A stretch of DNA of 64,000 bases from Paracoccus marcusii (lineage in GTDB: Bacteria > Pseudomonadota > Alphaproteobacteria > Rhodobacterales > Rhodobacteraceae), in assembly GCF_028621715.1 (NCBI RefSeq), contig NZ_CP117466.1:563001-627000 (forward strand), read 5' to 3'. Every line of letters starts with the position of its first letter. Position 1 is the first letter of the stretch. This document shows positions 35,078 through 43,767 of this stretch, one piece after another. The notes beneath the pieces are model-generated. The model searched no databases. It was not told the DNA's origin and saw nothing but the letters and a program-made list of their open reading frames with translations. The position numbers were made by a program, and so were the translations under genes.

Positions 35078-38000
35078 GTCCCCGCGCAGCGCCCCCGCCG
35101 GACCTGCGCCAGGGTTGCCCCCGCCATGATCGCCGCCAGCGTCGCCAGATAGGCCAGCAGCGCGCCCCCCGCCCCCGGCCACCAGCCGGGCGCGGCCAGG
35201 CCCATCGCGGGCAGCACCGTCACCGGCCCCAGGATCAGCACCAGCCCCGCAACGGCCGCGACCACCGCGCCGCGCATCACGCCACGCACCGGCCCGGCCC
35301 GCAGGCTGCGGCGAAAGGCCCGGCGGGCGCGGGCCAGATCGTCGCCCGCGACCAGCACGGCCGGCACCACCAGCAGCACCAGCACCATCCCGAACCCCAG
35401 CCCATAGGCCAGCGTGACCACCGTGGGCTTGAGGAACAGCGCCTGCGACGAACGTTCGTACAACAGCGGGGCCAGGCCCAGGACCGTGGTGGCCGTGGTC
35501 AGCAGCACGGGGCGGAACCGGTCGGCGACCGCATCGACGATCGCGGGCCGCAGGGCCCGGGTGGCCCGGTATTCGTCGATGGTCGAGATCAGCACGATGG
35601 AATCGTTGATGATGATCCCCGACATGCCGATCAGGCCCACCACGGAAAACAGGCTCAGCGGCAGGCCCCAGGCCGCATGCCCCCAGACCGCGCCGATCAG
35701 CCCGAAGGGGATGACCGACATCACCACCAGGGGCCGCGTCCAGCTGGCAAAAATCCACGCCAGCACCATGTAGATGCCGGTCAGCGCCAGCGCGAATCCG
35801 ATCAGAGCTTCTGACAGGAACGCGCGCTCCTGCTGGGCCAGGCCGGTGACGTCATAGGTCACACCGAACTGCGCGGCGATGTCGGGCAGCAGGCGGGTCT
35901 GCAGGTCGGCGGTGATCGCCGCCGCCCGCGCCGGATCGTCGCCCGAGATGTCGCCGGTGACCTCGATCATCCGCTCGCCGTTCTCGCGGCGGACGACCGA
36001 GAAGCCCGCCTCTGTGCTGACCGACACGATGTCGCCCAAGGGCACCCAGGCCCCGGACGCGGTGCGCATCTGCATCCGGTCCAGGAAATCGGCGCGGCGG
36101 TCATCCTCGGCCAGTTCCACGGTAATGGCGCCGGTGCGGGTGCCCTCGGGCCAGGTTGCGGCCTCGATCCCGCCAAGGCGCTGGCGCAGCTCGCGCGCAA
36201 GCCCGTCGGTGGTGAAGCCCAGGGCCTCGCCCTGGGGCGTCAGGCGCAGCGCCAGCTCGTCCTTGTCGTAATCCAGGCTGTCCTCCAGCGCCGAGACCTC
36301 GGGCGCCTCGGCCAGCCGCGCCTTCAGCGCCTCGGCGGCGGCCTTCAGCGTTGCGGCATCCGCACCGGTCATCAGCACCGAGATGGCATCGCCCCCCGGC
36401 CCCGACCGCCCGCCGCGAAAGCTGATCGTCTCCAGCTGGGGGTCGGTGGGCATGGCCTCCTGCAAGGCGGCGACCAGCTCGAAGCTGGAATAGGGGCGGA
36501 AATCGGGGTCGATCAGCTCCATCTGGACGGCGCCCAGCAGGTCGGCGTCCTTGGTCTCGGCCCCCGGCAGGGGACGGCCCGCATTGCCGCCGACCTGGGT
36601 CATCACATGGGTCAGCGGGCTGATGCCGTATTCTGCCTCATATTCGGCCGCGACCCGGTCCACCGCGTCCTGCACCAGTCCCATGACGCGCAGGGTGTCG
36701 TCGCGGGTGGCACCCTCCAGCATGGCGAAATTGCCCGACACGCTGCCCTGTTCGGGCGAATCGAAGAACCGCCAAGGCACCGACCCGCTGATCAGCGCCG
36801 CCGTGGACCAGGAAAAGCCCACCATGACCAGCGCCAGCACCGGATAGCGGGCGACAAGCACCAGACGCGCCAGCGGGCGCAGAACGCCCGTCACGAACCG
36901 GTCCAGCCAGCGGTTCACGACGACCGACGGCCGGTCGTACCAGCGGTCCTTGCCGTGATGGGCCAGCGCATGGGCCATGTGGTTGGGCAGGATCAGGAAA
37001 CATTCGATCAGCGAAGCCGCCAGCACCAGGATCACCGTCAGCGGGATGTCCGACACCAGCGACCCGAACTGTCCGCCGATCAGCACCAGCCCGGCAAAGG
37101 CGATGATCGTGGTCAGGGTCGATGCGATCACCGGCGCGCCCATCGCACCCGCCGCCCGTTCGGCGGCGATCAGCGGCGGCTCGCCCAGCTTGCGGGCGCG
37201 ATAGTCGGCATGTTCGCCCACCACGATGGCGTCGTCCACGATGATGCCCAGTGTCAGGATCAGCGCGAAAAGAGAGATCATGTTGATCGTCATGCCGACC
37301 GCGTACATCATCGCCACCGCCGCCAGCAGCGCCGCCGGGATGCCCGCCGCGACCCAGATCGCGGTGCGGGCGTTCAGAAACAGGAACAGCAGGCCCAGGA
37401 CCAGCCCCAGCCCCATCAGCGCATTGTCCAAAAGCAGCGACAGCCGGGCCGAGATCTGTTCGGCCCGCGCCCGCACCAGTTCCACCGTGACCCCCTGCGG
37501 CAGGGTCGGCGCCAGCGCGTCGACGGCCGCCTGCACGTCCTGCTGCATGCCGATCGCGTCGCCCGATGCGCTGCGCTGGACGGACACCGTGACCGCCGGG
37601 TTGCCGTCGACGAAATAGGCCACGCCCCGGTCGATGCCCGTGTCGCGCACCTGCGCCACGTCACCGATGGTCAGCTGCGTCCCGTCGGGCAGCGCGGTCA
37701 GGACCAGAGCCGAGACCTGTTCGGGGGTGCGCGTCTCGGCCCCCGTGCGCACGCGCGATATGCCCGATGCCACGTCGCCCGCAGGCGTGGGCGCGGCGGC
37801 GGCGGCGATGGTCGCCGCGATCTGGTCCAACGTGATGTCGTGCTGCACCAGGTCGGCCATGCGCAACTCGACCAGGGTTTCGGGGGCGGACAGGCCGGTG
37901 ACGGACAGCCGCGTCACCCCACGGGCGTACAGGCGGTTGGTCAGGTCGTCCGCGATGCGGCCCAGCTGGTCCAGGCCCACAGGGCCCGAGATCACCACGT

Positions 38001-38424
38001 CGGTGACCGCGTCGCGCCAGGCGCGGCGCGTGACCTCGGGGTCCTCGGCGCCCTCGGGCAGGTCGCCCGCGGCGGCGATGGCGGCTTCGACCTCGCCGGT
38101 GGCGCGGGACATGTCCCAGCCCGGCTCGAACTCCAGGGTGATGCGGGCGCTGCCTTGGCTGGACTGGCTTTCGGTCAGGGACACGCCCTCAACCGCGATC
38201 AGCGCGGGTTCCAGCACGCCGACCACCGAGCGGTCGACATCATCCGCCCCGGCCCCGTCCCAGCGGACGGCCACCTGGATCTGCTGGACGACCGTGTCGG
38301 GAAAGAACTGCGCCCTGAGGCGCGGCGCGGAATAAAGGCCCGCCACCACCATCACCGCCAGCAGCAGGTTGGCCAGCGTGGCATGGCGCACGAAGGTGCC
38401 GATCAGGCCCGGGCGCCTATCCAC
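35074..38424 (-). CDS. RND-family efflux permease (AcrB-like)
   Basis: This 1116-residue inner-membrane proton-driven pump subunit begins with an N-terminal helix, LANLLLAVMVVAGLYSAP, followed by a large porter domain and a cluster of helices at about residues 330-530. Signature phrases include LILTLGIIVDDAIVVGEH near residue 390, with the transport Asp pair (VDDAIVV), and GLIGMSGIIINDSIVLIST near residue 980. Relatives export drugs, detergents or metals; nothing here specifies the cargo. The GTG start overlaps the adaptor gene by eight bases. No outer-membrane TolC partner or TetR regulator is adjacent. Confidence 0.94.
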   Translation of the reverse strand: MDRRPGLIGTFVRHATLANLLLAVMVVAGLYSAPRLRAQFFPDTVVQQIQVAVRWDGAGADDVDRSVVGVLEPALIAVEGVSLTESQSSQGSARITLEFEPGWDMSRATGEVEAAIAAAGDLPEGAEDPEVTRRAWRDAVTDVVISGPVGLDQLGRIADDLTNRLYARGVTRLSVTGLSAPETLVELRMADLVQHDITLDQIAATIAAAAAPTPAGDVASGISRVRTGAETRTPEQVSALVLTALPDGTQLTIGDVAQVRDTGIDRGVAYFVDGNPAVTVSVQRSASGDAIGMQQDVQAAVDALAPTLPQGVTVELVRARAEQISARLSLLLDNALMGLGLVLGLLFLFLNARTAIWVAAGIPAALLAAVAMMYAVGMTINMISLFALILTLGIIVDDAIVVGEHADYRARKLGEPPLIAAERAAGAMGAPVIASTLTTIIAFAGLVLIGGQFGSLVSDIPLTVILVLAASLIECFLILPNHMAHALAHHGKDRWYDRPSVVVNRWLDRFVTGVLRPLARLVLVARYPVLALVMVGFSWSTAALISGSVPWRFFDSPEQGSVSGNFAMLEGATRDDTLRVMGLVQDAVDRVAAEYEAEYGISPLTHVMTQVGGNAGRPLPGAETKDADLLGAVQMELIDPDFRPYSSFELVAALQEAMPTDPQLETISFRGGRSGPGGDAISVLMTGADAATLKAAAEALKARLAEAPEVSALEDSLDYDKDELALRLTPQGEALGFTTDGLARELRQRLGGIEAATWPEGTRTGAITVELAEDDRRADFLDRMQMRTASGAWVPLGDIVSVSTEAGFSVVRRENGERMIEVTGDISGDDPARAAAITADLQTRLLPDIAAQFGVTYDVTGLAQQERAFLSEALIGFALALTGIYMVLAWIFASWTRPLVVMSVIPFGLIGAVWGHAAWGLPLSLFSVVGLIGMSGIIINDSIVLISTIDEYRATRALRPAIVDAVADRFRPVLLTTATTVLGLAPLLYERSSQALFLKPTVVTLAYGLGFGMVLVLLVVPAVLVAGDDLARARRAFRRSLRAGPVRGVMRGAVVAAVAGLVLILGPVTVLPAMGLAAPGWWPGAGGALLAYLATLAAIMAGATLAQVRRGRCAGT

Positions 38425-39745
38425 GGGTGGGGCCCCGGCCCTGCGCCCGCTGATCGGGCCCCTGCGCGGGCACGGGGGCGGCGGCGTCGCGGACGCGGAT
38501 GCCGGTGCCCAGCTGCGGCGCGCGTTCTGCCACGATGCGCGCCCCTGCCAGGTCGGCCGGCACCGCGATGATCAGATCGTCGCCCTGCCGGCGCAGCACC
38601 GTCACGGGCGTCGCCTGCAGGCGGCCGTCCGCCCCCGCGACAAGCACGCCGCCATCCGACCCCAGGGCCGCCGCCGGGATGATCGCCGCGTCGGACAGCG
38701 CCGGTTCGGCGATGCGCGCGGTCACGAAATCGCCCGGGCGCAGCGCCTGCGCACCCTGGACCAGCCGGGCATAGACCACCCGCCCCGCCGTCCCTTCCGC
38801 GACCGAGGCCGCCGCCCGGTCCAGCCGCGCCTGCGCGACCACCGCGCCGGCGCTGCCGTCCAGCGTCACCGTCACCTCGCGGTCCAGCAGGGCACCGTCC
38901 GGGCCCAGCAGGCGCCCAAACTGGTCCAGCGACAGCGGGATCTGCAGTTCCAGCGCCGCGGGGTCGATGATCGTGGCCAGCTGTTCGTTCACGCCGACCA
39001 GCGCGCCCTCGACCGCGGTGACGGCGGTGACGCGCCCGTCGAAGCCCGCGCGCAGTTCCGTGTCGGCCAGCGCGCGGCGGGCCTCGGTCACGGCGATCTC
39101 GGCCCTGCGCAGGGCGTTCTCGGCCGCGGTCACGGCGCTTTGCGCGTCGGCCTGGGCGGCGCGGGCGGCGATCACGGTCTGGCTGGCGGTGGATGCGGCC
39201 AGTTCGGCGGTCTCGCGGTCCAGGCTGGTGCCCAGGCCGCGGTCGGCCAGCTGCTCCTGCCGCGTCACCGCGGCGGCGCGCAGTTCGGCCTGGCGGTCCG
39301 CCGCGGCCACGTCCTGGGCCGCGATGTCGACGCGGCGGCGCGCATCCTCCAGCACGCCCTGGGCGTCGGCGCGTTCGGCCTGGCTGCTGTCCAGCGCCGC
39401 CTGTGCGGCGGACGGGTCGATGCGCGCCAGCAGCTGGCCCGCGACGACCGTGCCGCCCTCCTGCAAGGCGGGGTCCAGCTGGACGATGCGGCCCCCGGCA
39501 CCCGCGCGCAGTTGCAGATTGCGTCGCGACAGGACCTGGCCGAACACCTGCATCTGCGGCTGGACCACCCCCGGCGCGACCGTGACCAGCCGCGCGGCAT
39601 AGACCTGTTCGGCAGGGGCGCGCACCGCGGGTCCGTCCCCGTCCGGCGTCACCGCACGCCACAGGATCCCCGCGGCCAGTATCAGCAGGGCCAGCGTCAG
39701 GAAGGTCAGGAACAGCCCCAGAAGGCTGCGGGACAGGAAACGCAT
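38417..39745 (-). CDS. RND efflux periplasmic adaptor (membrane-fusion protein)
   Basis: This 442-residue adaptor has one N-terminal anchor, FLTFLTLALLILAAGIL. A lipoyl/barrel-sandwich segment, QVLSRRNLQLRAGAGGRIVQ, lies near residue 70. A long alanine-rich coiled coil runs from about 120 to 215, then LRAGFDGRVTAVTAVEGALV closes the lipoyl half. Barrel and membrane-proximal domains follow and the tail is Gln/Pro/Arg-rich. It links the RND pump encoded immediately downstream to an outer-membrane channel. Confidence 0.92.
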   Translation of the reverse strand: MRFLSRSLLGLFLTFLTLALLILAAGILWRAVTPDGDGPAVRAPAEQVYAARLVTVAPGVVQPQMQVFGQVLSRRNLQLRAGAGGRIVQLDPALQEGGTVVAGQLLARIDPSAAQAALDSSQAERADAQGVLEDARRRVDIAAQDVAAADRQAELRAAAVTRQEQLADRGLGTSLDRETAELAASTASQTVIAARAAQADAQSAVTAAENALRRAEIAVTEARRALADTELRAGFDGRVTAVTAVEGALVGVNEQLATIIDPAALELQIPLSLDQFGRLLGPDGALLDREVTVTLDGSAGAVVAQARLDRAAASVAEGTAGRVVYARLVQGAQALRPGDFVTARIAEPALSDAAIIPAAALGSDGGVLVAGADGRLQATPVTVLRRQGDDLIIAVPADLAGARIVAERAPQLGTGIRVRDAAAPVPAQGPDQRAQGRGPTRG

Positions 39746-39799
39746 GCGGATGGTCCATCTATGGGATGGCCGGGATAGCGCATGATGGGCAAACGAAAC

Positions 39800-40606
39800 C
39801 TAAACGGAAAGCGATTCCAGCCGCGCCTGCAGCGACAGAAGGTCCGCCCAGGCCTCGCGCTTGGCGGCAGGGTTGCGCAGCAGATAGGACGGGTGCGTCA
39901 TGGGCAGCGCGGGCCGCCCGAACGCCTGCACCCACTGGCCGCGCAGGCGCAGGATGCCGCGTTTCTCGATCGCCGCCTGACAGGCGATGTTGCCCATCAG
40001 CACGATCAGGTCGGGCGCCACCAGATCGACATGGCGGCGCAGGAACGGCAGGCTCACGGCAATTTCATCGGGCTCGGGGTCGCGGTTGCCGGGCGGGCGC
40101 CATGTCAGGACGTTCGTGACATAGAAAACGCGTTCCGCATCGACCCCGTCGCGCGACAGCCCGATGGCCGCGAACATGCGGTCCAGCATCTGTCCCGCGC
40201 GCCCCACGAAGGGGCGGCCCTGCCGGTCCTCCTCGTCGCCCGGCGCCTCTCCGAGGATCAGGACGCGGGCCTTGGGATTGCCATCGGCAAAGCAGAAATT
40301 GCGGGCGCCCTTCTTCAGCTCGATCCCGTCAAACCCCTGCTGGGCCTCGGCCAGCGCGGCCAGGGTGCCGGCCCCGTCGGCCAGTGCCTGCGCCAGGGCC
40401 ACGCGGCCGGCCAGATCGTCGTCGGCGGGCGGCGGCGGGGCCTGGGGCACAGGAGCCGCGGGCGCCACGCGGGTCGGCAGGTCGAACCGGTCGACCGGCG
40501 CATCTAGCATGGGCACGTCGCAGCCCATCTCCAGCTGCCAGTCCAGCAGCGCCAGCGCGCTGTCCCCGTCCAGCGTGATTCCCCGATATGTGGCCTGATC
40601 GTTCAT
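39800..40606 (-). CDS. Uracil-DNA glycosylase (family 4/5-like)
   Basis: This 268-residue DNA-repair protein has the glycosylase motif [20 protein letters not shown] near residue 117, [19 protein letters not shown], and the downstream [19 protein letters not shown], containing the HPS motif. It would excise uracil from DNA. The CxxC Fe-S ligands of classic family-4 enzymes are not seen; the comparable segment reads NFCFADGNP, as in many alphaproteobacterial members. The first 100 residues, Ala/Pro-rich and acidic, are a lineage-type extension. Confidence 0.88.
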   Translation of the reverse strand: MNDQATYRGITLDGDSALALLDWQLEMGCDVPMLDAPVDRFDLPTRVAPAAPVPQAPPPPADDDLAGRVALAQALADGAGTLAALAEAQQGFDGIELKKGARNFCFADGNPKARVLILGEAPGDEEDRQGRPFVGRAGQMLDRMFAAIGLSRDGVDAERVFYVTNVLTWRPPGNRDPEPDEIAVSLPFLRRHVDLVAPDLIVLMGNIACQAAIEKRGILRLRGQWVQAFGRPALPMTHPSYLLRNPAAKREAWADLLSLQARLESLSV

Positions 40607-40633
40607 CGCCGCACGCTAGGGCCGCGGACCGCC

Positions 40634-41335
40634 CTAGTCCACCACCAGCATGTAACCGGTGCCCCGCACCGTCTGCAGGAAGCGCGGCTCGCGCGGGTCG
40701 GGCTCGATCTTGCGGCGCAGGCGGGTGATCTGCACGTCGATGGCGCGCTCTCCGTTCTCGTCCTCGCCGCCGCCCCGGCCCAGGTCGTCGATCAGGTCGG
40801 CGCGGCTGACCGGCTGGCCCCTGCTGGCCGCAAGACGGCGCAGCAGCGCGGTTTCCGTGCCCGTCAGGCGCAGCGGCGCGTCGCCGTTCCACAACTCGCC
40901 CTTGTCCGTGTCATAGCGCAGCGCGCCAAGCGTCAGGTATTTCGGCTGCGCCACCTCGACCACCGGCACCCGGCGCAGGATCGCACCGATGCGCAGCAGC
41001 AGTTCGCGCGGCTCGAAGGGCTTGGGCAGGTAATCGTCGGCGCCGCTTTCCAGCCCGCTGATCCGGTCCTCGGTCTCGCCCTTGGCGGTCAGCAGCAGGA
41101 TCGGCGTGTCGATGCGCTCGCGCAGCGCCCGCGTCAGGGCCAGGCCGTCCTCTCCGGGCATCATCACGTCCATGACGATCAGATCGAATTCCAGCCCCGC
41201 CAGCAGGCGGCGCGCCTGGACCGCGTCACGGGCCATGGTGACCATGTATCCGTTCTTGCGCAGGAACCGCCCCAGCAGCGCGCGGATGCGTTCGTCGTCG
41301 TCGACGATCAGCAGGTGGCAGTCGGTATGCGTCAT
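40634..41335 (-). CDS. petR: OmpR-family response regulator, PetR-like
   Basis: This 233-residue two-domain regulator has a receiver domain with acidic pair DDDER near residue 12, phosphoacceptor Asp in DLIVMDVMMPGEDG near residue 56, and LLLTAKGETEDRI and DYLPKPFEPRELL with the conserved Thr and Lys. The DNA-binding winged helix contains LTGTETALLRRLAAS and AIDVQITRLRRKIE. A MarR gene ends eight bases upstream and no histidine kinase is present. The MarR-OmpR pair resembles PetP-PetR of Rhodobacter capsulatus, needed there for cytochrome bc1 expression; the symbol is by this resemblance. Confidence 0.88.
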   Translation of the reverse strand: MTHTDCHLLIVDDDERIRALLGRFLRKNGYMVTMARDAVQARRLLAGLEFDLIVMDVMMPGEDGLALTRALRERIDTPILLLTAKGETEDRISGLESGADDYLPKPFEPRELLLRIGAILRRVPVVEVAQPKYLTLGALRYDTDKGELWNGDAPLRLTGTETALLRRLAASRGQPVSRADLIDDLGRGGGEDENGERAIDVQITRLRRKIEPDPREPRFLQTVRGTGYMLVVD

Positions 41336-41342
41336 GGCGGCC

Positions 41343-41861
41343 TCAGCGGTCTTCGGGAAGATCCTTCAGCGCCTGATACTGCGCCCGGGTCTCGGGGTCC
41401 ATCATCGCCTCCAGAACCTGGCGGAACCCCGACACGGCCTGGGGCCCGGCATTGCGATAGGCGGCGCGCATCCGTGCCCGCTGCGCCTCGGACAGGCGGC
41501 GTTCCAGGGCGGTGCCCTTGGCCGTCAGGTGCAGCTGGCGTTCGCGCCGGTCGCGCCGGCCGATGCGGCTGTCGACCAGCCCGTCCTCGATCAGGGTGCG
41601 CAGCACGCGGTTCAGCGACTGCTTGGTCACGCCCAGCACCGCCAGCAGCGAGGTGACCGTCAGCCCCGGATCGCGGTTGACGAAATGCAGCGCGCGGTGA
41701 TGGGCGCGGCCGTAATCCAGCTCGGCCAGGATCAGGTCCGGATCGGCGGTGAAGGCGCGATAGGCAAAGAACATCGCCTCGATCCCGCGGCGCAGCTGGT
41801 CGTCGGTCAGGAACAGCAGGTCCTCGCCCATCATCGCCTGGATCCGCGCTTTTTCCTGCAT
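41343..41861 (-). CDS. petP: MarR-family regulator, PetP-like
   Basis: This 172-residue winged-helix protein starts MQEKARIQAMMGEDLLFLTD. The DNA-binding region is GLTVTSLLAVLGVTKQSLNR near residue 68 with wing SRIGRRDRRERQLHLTAKG. The N- and C-terminal helices form the dimer interface. ATG 41861 is preferred over GTG 41867 because AGAGGG lies five bases upstream. It is the first gene of a two-gene unit with the response regulator, as in petPR, and is divergent from ilvE across an overlapping promoter region, so it may regulate both directions. Confidence 0.85.
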   Translation of the reverse strand: MQEKARIQAMMGEDLLFLTDDQLRRGIEAMFFAYRAFTADPDLILAELDYGRAHHRALHFVNRDPGLTVTSLLAVLGVTKQSLNRVLRTLIEDGLVDSRIGRRDRRERQLHLTAKGTALERRLSEAQRARMRAAYRNAGPQAVSGFRQVLEAMMDPETRAQYQALKDLPEDR

Positions 41862-41904
41862 CTGCACCCTCTGTTCGTCACCTGCCCCGGATATGGCAGC
41901 GTTG

Positions 41905-41937
41905 TTGACTTTCTAATCCGTGATTGCTAGCCGTCAA
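41905..41937. promoter_or_regulatory. Overlapping divergent promoters of petP and ilvE
   Basis: On the minus strand, TTGACG (41937-41932), a 16-base spacer and TAGAAA (41915-41910) form a fair sigma-70-type promoter towards petP. On the plus strand, TTGACT (41905-41910) is a good -35 for ilvE, but the matching -10 near 41928 (TAGCCG) is poor. Each -35 overlaps the other's -10 region, so use of one would block the other. Confidence 0.45.
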
Positions 41938-42017
41938 GCATCTTGCGTAACAAACATGCCAAATCCGCCCTGACAGGCGCAAGAATCGAAAAACCGGGCG
42001 GCGGATGGAGACATATG

Positions 42018-42884
42018 ATGCTGGCTTACGACGATCGCGACGGCAAGATCTGGATGGACGGGGATCTGGTGGACTGGCGTGACGCCAAGGTACACATCCT
42101 GACCCATGCGATGCACTATGCCAGCTCGGTCTTCGAGGGTGAGCGGTGCTATGACGGCAAGATCTTCAAGGGCCACGAACATTCGCTGCGCCTGATCGAA
42201 TCGGGCCGCCTGCTGGACATGCCGATCCCCTATTCCGCCGAGGAGATCGACGCCGCCAAGGAGGCCGTGCTGAAGGCCAACGGCTTCGAGAACGCCTATG
42301 TCCGCGTCGTCGCATGGCGCGGGTCGGGCCTGGACATGGGCGTGTCCGCGGCGCGCAACCCGGTCCGCATGGCCGTCGCGGCCTGGGAATGGGGCAGCTA
42401 TTATGGCGACGCGAAATGGCAGGGCGCGAAACTGGACGTGGCCAAGTGGAAACGCCCCAGCCCCGAGACCATCCCCACCGCCGCCAAGGCCGCGGGCCTC
42501 TACATGATCTGCACCATGTCCAAGCACGCGGCCGAGGCCAAGGGCTGTTCGGACGCGCTGTTCATGGACTGGGAGGGCTACGTGGCCGAGGCGACCGGCG
42601 CCAACATCTTCTTCGTCAAGGACGGAGAGGTCCACACGCCGCTGGCCGATCGCTTCCTGAACGGCATCACCCGTCAGACCATCGTGCAGATGCTGAAGGA
42701 CAAGGGCTATACGGTCCACGAACGCCGCATCACCCCCGACGAGCTGGAGGGGTTCCAGGAATGCTGGCTGACCGGCACCGCGGCCGAGGTGACGCCCGTG
42801 GGCCAGATCGGCGACTGGCATTTCCAGGTGGGCCAGATCACCCGCGACGTGGCCGAAAGCTATGAGGCGCTGGTCCGCGCCTGA
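42018..42884 (+). CDS. ilvE: Branched-chain amino-acid aminotransferase
   Basis: IlvE is a PLP enzyme of fold type IV that interconverts Leu/Ile/Val with their 2-oxo acids. The 288-residue protein shows HAMHYASSVFEGERCYDGKI near residue 30 and the substrate-loop Arg in SLRLIESGRLL. The Schiff-base lysine is probably Lys157 in IPTAAKAAGLYM, the phosphate-binding region is YVAEATGANIFFVKDGEVHT near residue 200, and LTGTAAEVTPVGQIG follows. ATG 42018 lies seven bases after GGAG; ATG 42015 is three bases upstream. A perfect GC hairpin follows the stop. Confidence 0.94.
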   Translation: MLAYDDRDGKIWMDGDLVDWRDAKVHILTHAMHYASSVFEGERCYDGKIFKGHEHSLRLIESGRLLDMPIPYSAEEIDAAKEAVLKANGFENAYVRVVAWRGSGLDMGVSAARNPVRMAVAAWEWGSYYGDAKWQGAKLDVAKWKRPSPETIPTAAKAAGLYMICTMSKHAAEAKGCSDALFMDWEGYVAEATGANIFFVKDGEVHTPLADRFLNGITRQTIVQMLKDKGYTVHERRITPDELEGFQECWLTGTAAEVTPVGQIGDWHFQVGQITRDVAESYEALVRA

Positions 42885-42895
42885 GGCCTGAATGC

Positions 42896-42919
42896 GGGAC
42901 CGCCCCGGCGGGCGGTCCC
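42896..42919. terminator. GC hairpin between ilvE and the convergent small gene
   Basis: GGGACCGCCC (42896-42905) and GGGCGGTCCC (42910-42919) form a perfect 10-bp stem with a CGGC loop. No T run follows on either strand, so it is a weak or bidirectional terminator placed 12 bases after ilvE. Confidence 0.55.
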
Positions 42920-42927
42920 CCTCGGGG

Positions 42928-43116
42928 TCACGTCAGGTGACCCCGCGCGATGCGGGCGTATTCGGCGGCCTTGCGGCTGTCCTCGGCCCGGGCGTGGGGG
43001 CGCGCGTGCAGGGCGCGGATGGCGCCGTGCATCCCGCCCTCGCGATCCAGGCGCAGGAATTCGCGCAGGCGCGCCGCCCCCTGCATCCGCGGCTTGTCGG
43101 CATGATGTCTGGTCAT
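42928..43116 (-). CDS. Small basic hypothetical protein (62 residues)
   Basis: The protein begins MTRHHADKPRMQGAARLREF and ends KAAEYARIARGHLT, rich in Arg, His and Ala with two likely amphipathic helices and no cysteine or membrane segment. GGGAGGG seven bases before ATG 43116 is one of the strongest Shine-Dalgarno sequences in the window. A good sigma-70-type promoter lies 30 bases further up. Both favour a real gene over a chance frame. I recognise no family; small helical proteins of this type are common and unassigned in Rhodobacteraceae. Confidence 0.62.
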   Translation of the reverse strand: MTRHHADKPRMQGAARLREFLRLDREGGMHGAIRALHARPHARAEDSRKAAEYARIARGHLT

Positions 43117-43147
43117 GGTCAGCCCTCCCGTGGGTGTCACCCCCTGG

Positions 43148-43176
43148 ACTATAGGGCCGATCCGGTGCGATTTGAA
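43148..43176 (-). promoter_or_regulatory. Sigma-70-type promoter with overlapping inverted repeat
   Basis: On the minus strand TTCAAA (43176-43171), a 17-base spacer and TATAGT (43153-43148) point at the 62-residue gene starting at 43116. GAACAGTGTTGTTC (43174-43187), with arms GAACA and TGTTC, overlaps the -35 and could be an operator. It lies between this gene and the end of ptsN, so the small gene can be expressed separately. Confidence 0.55.
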
Positions 43177-43198
43177 CAGTGTTGTTCGAAAGGCAGGC

Positions 43199-43663
43199 TC
43201 AGGCGGCCTTGATCCCCTGTGCCGCCGACAGGACCGCGTGCAGCGCGACGGGGTCGTCATTGGCGCGCAGCTTGGCGCGCAGGTCCTGATCGCGCAGCGT
43301 GCGCGACACCAGCGCCAGCGCCTTGAGGTGGTCCACGCCGCTGCTTTCGGGGGCCAGCAGCGCAAAGATCAGATCGACCGGCTGGCGGTCCACCGCGTCG
43401 AAATCCAGCGGCTTGTCCAGCCGCAGGAACAGCCCCGCGACCTTGTCCAGCCCGTGCAGCCGCGCATGCGGCAGCGCCACGCCCTGCCCCACCCCGGTCG
43501 GCCCCAGGCTTTCGCGTTCCTGCAGCGCATCCAGCACCTCGGAGGCGTTCAGCCCGTATTCCGCATGGGCCAGATCGGCCAGCTCCTGGAACAGCCGCTT
43601 CTTCGAGGTGACCTGTCCCAAGGAACGGACCGCCCCGGGCCGGAGGATTTCAGCAAGTTGCAT
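43199..43663 (-). CDS. ptsN: PTS IIA-like nitrogen-regulatory protein PtsN
   Basis: This 154-residue EIIA(Ntr) protein accepts phosphate from NPr in the regulatory nitrogen PTS and signals to potassium, nitrogen and envelope functions rather than carrying sugar. The phosphorylated histidine lies in GVGQGVALPHARLHGLDK near residue 67. The family frame LNASEVLDALQERESLGPTG and LIFALLAPESSGVDHLKALA is intact. It follows hpf on the same strand (about 105 bases apart), the usual hpf-ptsN order. Confidence 0.94.
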   Translation of the reverse strand: MQLAEILRPGAVRSLGQVTSKKRLFQELADLAHAEYGLNASEVLDALQERESLGPTGVGQGVALPHARLHGLDKVAGLFLRLDKPLDFDAVDRQPVDLIFALLAPESSGVDHLKALALVSRTLRDQDLRAKLRANDDPVALHAVLSAAQGIKAA

Positions 43664-43767
43664 GGCGCCTTTGTCTTTCCCAAGCTGTCCGCCCCCCGGA
43701 CATGGCTGTCAGGGGGGCGGCATCCAGTGCGGCCGTCGTCCCGCGTCGTCTGGACGCGGACGTGCGG

